Positions 6,174 through 10,961 of a stretch of DNA of 10,961 nt are shown here, piece by piece. The first letter of the stretch is position 1. Every line of letters starts with the position of its first letter. Both the position numbers and the translations under genes were made by a program. The DNA lies in assembly GCA_910585715.1 (NCBI GenBank), contig CAJUEX010000046.1, forward strand, positions 1 through 10,961, given 5' to 3'. Under the pieces are notes generated by a model that did not search any database, was not told where the DNA came from, and was given only the letters and a program-made list of their open reading frames with translations. Origin of the DNA: an uncultured Lachnospiraceae bacterium. GTDB lineage: Bacteria; Bacillota; Clostridia; Lachnospirales; Lachnospiraceae.

Positions 6174-6368
6174 ATGAACTATGAAGTGGGAGATATTGTA
6201 ACTTTAAAAAAGCAGCATCCGTGCGGCAGCCGGGAATGGGAAGTGCTGAGGGTGGGAGCAGATTTTCGCTTAAAATGTCTGGGCTGTGCCCACCAGGTCA
6301 TGATGGCAAGAAAGCTGGTTGAGAAAAATACAAAGAAATTGCAGAAAAGAGAAGAAGATAAATTATAA
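6174..6368 (+). CDS. DUF951 family protein (YyzM-like)
   Basis: A 64-residue protein of the DUF951 family (PF06107), function unknown. The family pattern is plain: YEVGDIVTLKKQHPCGSREW, then RVGADFRLKCLGC. The conserved cysteines C17, C35 and C38, with H15, could bind a metal. The lysine-rich tail (KNTKKLQKREEDK) suggests nucleic acid or ribosome contact, which is inference. AAGGAG 6162-6167 lies 6 bases before ATG 6174, and it follows the sirtuin gene closely. In B. subtilis the homologue yyzM also stands upstream of rpsF, with the GTPase gene ychF (yyaF) between; here ychF is absent from that position. No terminator separates it from rpsF, so read-through into the ribosomal operon is possible. 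Confidence 0.92.
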   Translation: MNYEVGDIVTLKKQHPCGSREWEVLRVGADFRLKCLGCAHQVMMARKLVEKNTKKLQKREEDKL

Positions 6369-6401
6369 AAATGATAAAATGATAAAAATGAAATTTATCT
6401 C

Positions 6402-6430
6402 TTGAAAATAAAGGCGATTTATGGTAATAT
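6402..6430 (+). promoter_or_regulatory. Predicted strong promoter of rpsF-ssb-rpsR
   Basis: TTGAAA (6402-6407), a 17-base spacer and TAATAT (6425-6430), the latter preceded by TGG, giving an extended -10. An A-rich run with AAAATGAT at 6368-6375 and 6376-6383 lies upstream and may add UP-element-like strength. Transcription should start near 6436-6438. Confidence 0.72.
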
Positions 6431-6432
6431 AA

Positions 6433-6481
6433 GGTTCTGTGATATATTCCTTGCTTCTTATATAGTAAGAGGCCAGAGACC
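6433..6481 (+). ncRNA. Candidate structured rpsF leader (possible S6:S18 autoregulatory element)
   Basis: An upper hairpin GCTTCTTA (6453-6460) pairs with TAAGAGGC (6466-6473) around the loop TATAG. It stacks above a lower helix, GGTTCTG (6433-6439) with CAGA-G-ACC (6474-6481, one bulged G). A 13-base one-sided bulge (6440-6452) holds TTCCTT. The structure ends 2 bases before the ribosome binding site AAGGAGGT (6484-6491). Many bacteria have an rpsF leader bound by the S6:S18 complex, with a CCG in a bulge; here I see CCTTG rather than a clear CCG. The predicted start point near 6436-6438 would also clip the first pairs of the lower helix. Position and shape fit, but identity is unproven. Confidence 0.5.
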
Positions 6482-6499
6482 AAAAGGAGGTAATGAAGC

Positions 6500-6790
6500 A
6501 TGAACAAATATGAGTTAGCCGTTGTTGTTAGTGCAAAAATCGAAGATGATGAAAGAGCTGCTACAATTGATAAAGTAAAAGCTTACATCGAAAGATTCGG
6601 CGGAACGATTACTAATGTCGATGAATGGGGTAAAAAAAGATTAGCTTACGAAGTTCAGAAGATGAAAGAAGCGTTCTATTATTTCATCCAATTCGATGCT
6701 GAGTCAACAACTCCAGCGGAAGTGGAAAGCCACGTTCGCATTATGGAAAATGTGATCAGATATTTATGCGTTAAACAAGACGAGGCATAG
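6500..6790 (+). CDS. rpsF: 30S ribosomal protein S6
   Basis: Small-subunit protein S6, 96 residues, which pairs with S18 on the 16S rRNA platform. The sequence has the family opening MNKYELAVVVSAKI, the GGTITNVDEWGKKRLAYEVQKMKEAFYYFIQF core and a C-terminal VRIMENVIRYLCVK strand. Length is normal, without the acidic tail of enterobacterial S6. A near-perfect AAGGAGGT (6484-6491) lies 8 bases before ATG 6500. It heads an operon with ssb and rpsR, so both halves of the S6:S18 heterodimer come from one message, the arrangement under which S6:S18 leader feedback works. Confidence 0.98.
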   Translation: MNKYELAVVVSAKIEDDERAATIDKVKAYIERFGGTITNVDEWGKKRLAYEVQKMKEAFYYFIQFDAESTTPAEVESHVRIMENVIRYLCVKQDEA

Positions 6791-6810
6791 AAAAAAGGCA
6801 GGATAAATAT

Positions 6811-7254
6811 ATGAATAAAGTAATTCTAATGGGGCGCCTGACGAGAGATCCTGAAGTGAGATACTCACAGGGCGAGAACCCAATGGCAATCGCTAGATAC
6901 ACACTTGCAGTTGACCGCAGATTCAGCCGTAATAATAATGATGACCAAAGTGCAGATTTTATTGGCTGTGTAGCATTTGGAAGAAGCGGTGAATTTGCCG
7001 AGAAATATTTCCGTAAGGGTATAAAAGTATTAGTCACAGGCCGTATCCAGACAGGAAGCTACACCAACAAGGAGGGTGTAAAGGTGTATACAACAGATGT
7101 TGTTGTAGAAGATCAGGAATTTGCTGAGAGCAAGAACAGTTCCTCTAACGGAGAGAGCGGTTTTTCCGGCGGAAGCGCTCCGGCGCCTATGGCAGCGGGA
7201 GATGGTTTTATGAATATTCCTGACGGTATTGATGAAGAATTGCCATTTAATTAG
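6811..7254 (+). CDS. ssb: Single-stranded DNA-binding protein
   Basis: Coats single-stranded DNA at forks and repair sites and recruits partner proteins. In the 147 residues, an N-terminal OB fold occupies about 1-108 (MNKVILMGRLTRDPEVRYSQ, FIGCVAFGRSGEFAEKYFRKG, LVTGRIQTGSY, TTDVVVEDQEF). A flexible Ser/Gly-rich linker (about 109-132) leads to the acidic protein-interaction tip DEELPFN. The tip carries one extra Asn after the usual terminal Phe. An AGGCAGGA-type ribosome binding site (6796-6803) precedes ATG 6811. It sits 20 bases after rpsF and before rpsR, the same order as B. subtilis ssbA, so its supply is tied to ribosomal protein synthesis. Confidence 0.98.
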   Translation: MNKVILMGRLTRDPEVRYSQGENPMAIARYTLAVDRRFSRNNNDDQSADFIGCVAFGRSGEFAEKYFRKGIKVLVTGRIQTGSYTNKEGVKVYTTDVVVEDQEFAESKNSSSNGESGFSGGSAPAPMAAGDGFMNIPDGIDEELPFN

Positions 7255-7281
7255 AAATCAATTAAAACAGGAGGCAATATC

Positions 7282-7545
7282 ATGGCTTATAACAAAGCAG
7301 AAAAGTCCGATTCTCCAATGAAGAGAAGAGGCGGGATTCGTAGAAGAAAAAAAGTTTGCGTATTTTGTGGCAAAGATAACGTGATTGATTACAAAGATGT
7401 AAATAAATTAAAAAGATATGTATCAGAAAGAGGCAAGATTCTTCCAAGAAGAATCACCGGAAACTGTGCAAAGCATCAGAGAGCTCTTACTGTTGCAATC
7501 AAAAGAGCTCGTCATGTTGCATTAATGCCATATACATTAGATTAA
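7282..7545 (+). CDS. rpsR: 30S ribosomal protein S18, zinc-ligand (C+) form
   Basis: Small-subunit protein S18, 87 residues, partner of S6 and a close neighbour of 16S rRNA. Family signatures are CVFCGKDNVIDYKDVNKLKRYVSERGKILPRRITGNCAKHQR and the end ALMPYT. A C26-x2-C29 pair and C62-x2-H65 fit the C+ form of S18 predicted to bind zinc; bacteria with cysteine-free S18 copies often switch between forms under zinc limitation, but only one copy is visible here. AGGAGG 7269-7274 lies 7 bases before ATG 7282. It is the last gene of the rpsF operon and is followed by a terminator. Confidence 0.98.
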   Translation: MAYNKAEKSDSPMKRRGGIRRRKKVCVFCGKDNVIDYKDVNKLKRYVSERGKILPRRITGNCAKHQRALTVAIKRARHVALMPYTLD

Positions 7546-7569
7546 GCAAAGTAAGTAAGGCTTTACAGG

Positions 7570-7596
7570 GCACTCACAAACAAGTGGGTGCTTTTT
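7570..7596 (+). terminator. Rho-independent terminator of the rpsF-ssb-rpsR operon
   Basis: GCACTCAC (7570-7577) pairs with GTGGGTGC (7584-7591) with one wobble and the loop AAACAA, followed by five T residues (7592-7596). It starts 24 bases after the rpsR stop. Confidence 0.88.
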
Positions 7597-7597
7597 G

Positions 7598-7626
7598 TTG
7601 TAAAATCTTTGAAATAATGTTATAAT
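7598..7626 (+). promoter_or_regulatory. Predicted promoter of gdpP-rplI-dnaB
   Basis: TTGTAA (7598-7603), a 17-base spacer and a perfect TATAAT (7621-7626) preceded by TGT, giving an extended -10. It begins just past the T tract of the preceding terminator. Transcription would start near 7633, about 40 bases before the GTG start of gdpP. Confidence 0.72.
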
Positions 7627-7671
7627 TATTTCCAAAGGCTGAAATGAGATAACTTGCTAAGAGGTAATTTT

Positions 7672-9723
7672 GTGAAAACAAAGATTAAAATAAAAGGTAG
7701 GCTTCGGTCCTATTTACAAACATTTTTAATATTAGGCATCTTATTAGCGGCAGTGGATGTGTGGATTTATGTATTGGATGCAAAAGCCGGCATACTTTTA
7801 TCTGTATTTGTTATTATTTATCTTGCCAGCTGCCTGCTGATGTTAAATTACAATAAGCCCGTTATTATGAATGAGCTTGTAAGCTTTGCCACTCAATATG
7901 GGCAGATTCAAAGACAGCTTCTGCGGGATCTGGAATTGCCCCATGCCCTTTTGGATGAGAATGGAAAGGTCATCTGGACCAATAAAGCTTTTGAAATGGT
8001 AGTGCATAAAGAAAAGGGCTACAATAAAGGGATTCATACATTATTTCCGGAGATTACAAAGGAAAAGCTGCCGGGAGAGCTGGCTGAGACACAGCTTTCC
8101 ATTATTTTTGAAGAAAGGGATTTTGAGGCAAGGCTGAAAAAAATTTCCTTAAAAGAGATGGTTGCAAAAAGCGATATGATTCAGGCGTCTCCGGATTATG
8201 ACGGTTACCTGATTGCCCTTTATCTGTTTGATGAAACGGCTTTGAACATCGCTTTAAAAGAAAATGATAATCAAAGTCTGGTAGTGGGGCTTTTGTATCT
8301 GGATAATTATGAAGAGGCACTGGAAAGCGTAGAAGAAGTAAGGCGCTCCCTGTTGACTGCACTGATTGAAAGAAAAATAAATAAATATTTTGCTTCCATT
8401 GACGGTATTGTAAAGAAAATGGAGAAGGACAAGTTTTTTGTTGCCCTAAGAAAAGAATCCTTGAGGACTTTACAGGAAAACCGCTTTGATTTGCTGGAGG
8501 AGGTAAAAACCGTCAATATCGGCAATGAAATGAGTGTGACCATCAGTATTGGTATTGGGGCGGATGGCCTGTCTTACGGGCAGAATTATGAATTTTCCAG
8601 AACTGCCATTGATTTGGCTTTGGGAAGGGGCGGCGACCAGGCAGCCGTAAAGACTCCGGAGGGAGTCACTTATTATGGAGGAAAGAGCCAGCAGGTAGAG
8701 AAAAATACCAGAGTAAAAGCACGTGTGAAAGCTCATGCTTTAAAAGAAATCATATCCACAAAGGATAGAGTCATCGTTATGGGACACCGTATTACGGATG
8801 TGGATAGCTTTGGCGCAGCGGTGGGTATTTACCGGATTGCAAAGACTTTGGGCAGAAGCGCCTATATTGTGGTAAATGAAGTGACTTCTGCCATCAGACC
8901 TTTGGTAGATGCATTTTTAGCCCATATAGAAGGTGATGAACTGGTTATTTTAAACAGTTCCCAGGCTATTGAGGTTGCAAACAGCAATAGTGTATTGGTA
9001 GTGGTAGATGTAAATAAACCAAGCATAACGGAATGTCCGGAGCTGTTAAAATTGTGTCGTTCCATTGTAGTGCTGGATCATCATAGAAAAGGCGATGAGG
9101 TTATTGAAAATGCCACATTGTCTTATGTAGAGCCTTATGCATCCAGTGCCTGTGAATTGGTTGCAGAGATTTTGCAGTATATTGGCGAGGGAGTAAAAGT
9201 AAAGCATGGAGAAGCAGACTGCCTTTATGCAGGTATCGTCATTGACACTAACAATTTTATTACCAAAACCGGTGTGCGGACCTTTGAAGCAGCAGCCTTT
9301 CTCAGACGGAACGGCGCTGATGTAACAAGGGTGCGGAAAATGTTCAGAGAGGATGCGGCGGATTACAGGGCAAAGGCTGATGCGGTAAGTCAGGCAAAGA
9401 TTTTCAAAAATGTATTTGCCATCAGCGTATGCAATAGTAAGGATTTAGAAAGCCCTACCGTAATTGGTGCTCAGGCGGCAAACGAACTTTTGAATATCAA
9501 TGGCATTAAAGCAAGCTTTGTCCTGACAGACTATAACCAGACAATCTACATTAGCGGACGTTCCATTGATGAAGTAAACGTACAGGTAATTATGGAAAAG
9601 CTGGGAGGAGGCGGTCACATGAATATTGCTGGTGCCCAGTTAAAGGGAAATACCATAGAGGAAGCCATGGAGATTTTAAAGGCTACCTTAAGTAAAATGA
9701 TTGAAGAGGGTGAATTATCATGA
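7672..9723 (+). CDS. gdpP: Cyclic-di-AMP phosphodiesterase GdpP (membrane PAS-GGDEF-DHH/DHHA1 protein)
   Basis: Hydrolyses the second messenger c-di-AMP to pApA, affecting potassium and osmotic balance, wall stress and beta-lactam tolerance. The 683 residues, slightly longer than B. subtilis GdpP, comprise two membrane helices (about 14-35 and 39-59) and a PAS-like sensor (about 84-150). A degenerate GGDEF domain follows (about 205-300): it begins DNYEEAL at 211, but EKDKFF at 251-256 stands where GGDEF would be, so no cyclase activity is expected. The DHH domain carries GHRITDVDSFG (H372, D376, D378), VVVDVNK and D469-H470-H471, and DHHA1 carries GGGGH (645-649). GTG 7672 is chosen because AAGAGGT (7659-7665) lies 6 bases before it; an in-frame TTG at 7654 has no comparable site. 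The TGA overlaps the rplI ATG. Confidence 0.96.
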   Translation: MKTKIKIKGRLRSYLQTFLILGILLAAVDVWIYVLDAKAGILLSVFVIIYLASCLLMLNYNKPVIMNELVSFATQYGQIQRQLLRDLELPHALLDENGKVIWTNKAFEMVVHKEKGYNKGIHTLFPEITKEKLPGELAETQLSIIFEERDFEARLKKISLKEMVAKSDMIQASPDYDGYLIALYLFDETALNIALKENDNQSLVVGLLYLDNYEEALESVEEVRRSLLTALIERKINKYFASIDGIVKKMEKDKFFVALRKESLRTLQENRFDLLEEVKTVNIGNEMSVTISIGIGADGLSYGQNYEFSRTAIDLALGRGGDQAAVKTPEGVTYYGGKSQQVEKNTRVKARVKAHALKEIISTKDRVIVMGHRITDVDSFGAAVGIYRIAKTLGRSAYIVVNEVTSAIRPLVDAFLAHIEGDELVILNSSQAIEVANSNSVLVVVDVNKPSITECPELLKLCRSIVVLDHHRKGDEVIENATLSYVEPYASSACELVAEILQYIGEGVKVKHGEADCLYAGIVIDTNNFITKTGVRTFEAAAFLRRNGADVTRVRKMFREDAADYRAKADAVSQAKIFKNVFAISVCNSKDLESPTVIGAQAANELLNINGIKASFVLTDYNQTIYISGRSIDEVNVQVIMEKLGGGGHMNIAGAQLKGNTIEEAMEILKATLSKMIEEGELS

Positions 9724-10166
9724 AAATAATTTTATTGCAGGATGATAAAAAATTAGGCAAAAAAGGTGATATCGTAAATGTAAATGACGGATTTGCAAGA
9801 AATTATGTATTGCCTCAAAAAATCGGAGTTGAAGCAAACGGTAAAAATTTAAATGATTTAAAGCTGCAAAAGGCAAATGCAGATAAAATTGCTGCAGAAA
9901 ATCTGGCAGCAGCCCAAGCTCTTGCAAAGGAAATGGAAGAGGAAAAAGTAGTCGTCCATATGAAAGCAGGAGAAGGCGGCAAGGCATTTGGTTCTATTTC
10001 CAGCAAGGAAATTGCCACAGAATACACGAAGCAGTATAAAAAGGACATGGACAAAAAGAAACTGGTGCTTTCCGAGCCAATTAAAAGCTTTGGCACCTTT
10101 GAAGTAAAAGTAAAGCTCCATCCACAGGTAACCGGTGTGCTTACCGTGAAAGTGGAGGAAGAATAA
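9720..10166 (+). CDS. rplI: 50S ribosomal protein L9
   Basis: Large-subunit protein L9, which binds 23S rRNA near the L1 stalk and helps maintain reading frame. All 148 residues expected of the two-domain form are present. The N-terminal domain is MKIILLQDDKKLGKKGDIVNV then GFARNYVLPQK. A long Ala/Lys/Glu-rich connecting helix (about 41-77) leads to the C-terminal domain with GKAFGSISSKEIA and VKLHPQVTGVLTVKV. Its ATG overlaps the gdpP stop (ATGA, 9720-9723) and the GAGGG-type ribosome binding site (9706-9710) lies inside gdpP, so translation is coupled. The gdpP-rplI-dnaB order is conserved in Firmicutes. Confidence 0.98.
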   Translation: MKIILLQDDKKLGKKGDIVNVNDGFARNYVLPQKIGVEANGKNLNDLKLQKANADKIAAENLAAAQALAKEMEEEKVVVHMKAGEGGKAFGSISSKEIATEYTKQYKKDMDKKKLVLSEPIKSFGTFEVKVKLHPQVTGVLTVKVEEE

Positions 10167-10210
10167 AAACACGGCAGGTTTCATATTTGAAATCAGAGAA
10201 GGGAGCTCCT

Positions 10211-10961
10211 ATGGCAGCAGAGGAAGCTTTATTAAAACGGGTTCTGCCTCACAGCATTGAGGCGGAGCAATCTGTAATAGGGTCCATGATTATTGACAAA
10301 GAGGCTATTGTGGTAGCCTCTGAAATTATTCATGGGGATGATTTTTACAGCAAGCAGTATGGCATTGTATTTGAAGCAATGGTAGAGTTAAACGATGAAG
10401 GAAAACCGGTGGATTTGGTAACCCTGCAGGAGCGATTAAAGGAAAAGGATGTGCCTCCCGAGGTGGCAAGCCTGGAATTTATCCGTGATTTAATTGCAGT
10501 AGTGCCCACATCTGCCAATATTAAGCATTATGCAGAGATTGTAGCGGAAAAGTCCACATTGCGCAAGCTTATCCGTTTAAATGAAGAAATAGCAAACACC
10601 TGCTATGCAGGAAAAGAATCCATGGAATTTATTTTAGAGGATACGGAGAAGCGGATTTTTGAGCTGGTTCAAAAGAGGAATACAGGGGATTTTGTCCCAA
10701 TCCGTCAGGTTGTCATGAATGCCATGGATAAGATTGAAATGGCTTCCAAGACCAAGGGCTCAGTTACGGGCATTCCTACTGGTTTTCTGGACTTGGATTA
10801 TAGGACAGCAGGTATGCAGCCTTCAGACCTTGTGCTGATTGCGGCAAGGCCCTCCATGGGCAAGACAGCCTTTGTATTGAACATAGCCCAGCATGTGGCA
10901 TTTAAAGAAAATCAGTGCGTGGCTATCGTCAGTCTGGAAAGGTCAAAGGAGCAGCTTGTGA
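10211..10961 (+). CDS. dnaB: Replicative DNA helicase DnaB, N-terminal part (3' end cut by window)
   Basis: Hexameric, ATP-driven helicase that unwinds DNA ahead of the replication fork (called DnaC in B. subtilis). About 250 of some 440 residues are present and the frame is open at the window edge. The N-terminal domain runs from RVLPHSIEAEQSVIGSMI to about residue 150 and would contact primase and the loader. A linker leads to the RecA-like ATPase, starting at GIPTGFLDLDYRTAG. Walker A is ARPSMGKT (residues 212-219, K218). The following conserved block reads VSLERSKEQL, where the family normally has SLEMS; the Met position is Arg244 (AGG). AGAAGGGAG (10197-10205) lies 5 bases before ATG 10211. 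It follows rplI by 44 bases with no terminator, so it belongs to the gdpP operon. Confidence 0.97.
   Translation, partial: MAAEEALLKRVLPHSIEAEQSVIGSMIIDKEAIVVASEIIHGDDFYSKQYGIVFEAMVELNDEGKPVDLVTLQERLKEKDVPPEVASLEFIRDLIAVVPTSANIKHYAEIVAEKSTLRKLIRLNEEIANTCYAGKESMEFILEDTEKRIFELVQKRNTGDFVPIRQVVMNAMDKIEMASKTKGSVTGIPTGFLDLDYRTAGMQPSDLVLIAARPSMGKTAFVLNIAQHVAFKENQCVAIVSLERSKEQLV

Noticed and set aside
6368..6390. AAAATGAT short tandem repeat before the rpsF promoter
   Set aside because: Too short and AT-rich to be called an operator; at most an A-tract aiding promoter strength.
7654..7656. Upstream in-frame TTG start for gdpP
   Set aside because: No ribosome binding site precedes it, and AAGAGGT 7659-7665 sits inside that extension with correct spacing to GTG 7672.
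8302..8560. Diguanylate cyclase activity of the GGDEF-like domain in GdpP
   Set aside because: The signature loop is replaced by EKDKFF, so the catalytic residues are missing; the domain is the degenerate type usual for GdpP.

Overview
The window reads as chromosomal DNA from a Gram-positive Firmicute, most likely a Lachnospiraceae-type Clostridium relative. The evidence is low-to-moderate GC, strong AAGGAGG-type ribosome binding sites, extended -10 promoters, hairpin-plus-T terminators, and the conserved order DUF951 - rpsF - ssb - rpsR - gdpP - rplI - dnaB. That order is shared with the Bacillus subtilis yyzM-rpsF-ssbA-rpsR and yybT(gdpP)-rplI-dnaC region. All genes found lie on the + strand. 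No RNA genes (apart from a candidate mRNA leader), insertion sequences, CRISPR arrays or phage genes were seen, and no stretch above 300 bases lacks a gene.

Region 1 (1-3519): the C-terminal two thirds of a glycogen/alpha-glucan phosphorylase ends at a strong terminator. Two overlapping genes follow, both for nucleotidyltransferases of the DNA polymerase beta superfamily (RlaP/YcgL type, PF10127/COG3541). Their function is unknown, and this pair is the least understood part of the window.

Region 2 (3520-5368): two separately transcribed genes for exported proteins. The first is a 64-residue lipoprotein with a very acidic mature chain ending in an ADTNAA repeat. Direct repeats spaced by one helical turn lie upstream of its promoter. 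The second is a 418-residue secreted protein with fibronectin type III-like domains and a strongly basic C-terminal third. Each has a TGGACA-17-TAnAAT promoter and its own terminator.

Region 3 (5369-10961): housekeeping. A sirtuin and a DUF951 protein form a short operon. Next come rpsF-ssb-rpsR, behind a strong promoter and a leader hairpin that may be the S6:S18 autoregulatory RNA. After a terminator, a new promoter drives gdpP (c-di-AMP phosphodiesterase), rplI (start overlapping the gdpP stop) and dnaB (replicative helicase, cut by the window end). This block joins ribosome synthesis, single-strand DNA binding, replication fork unwinding and second-messenger turnover.

No complete novel defence or biosynthetic system can be demonstrated. 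The best leads are the nucleotidyltransferase pair, the oppositely charged pair of surface proteins with its putative operator, and the rpsF leader RNA.
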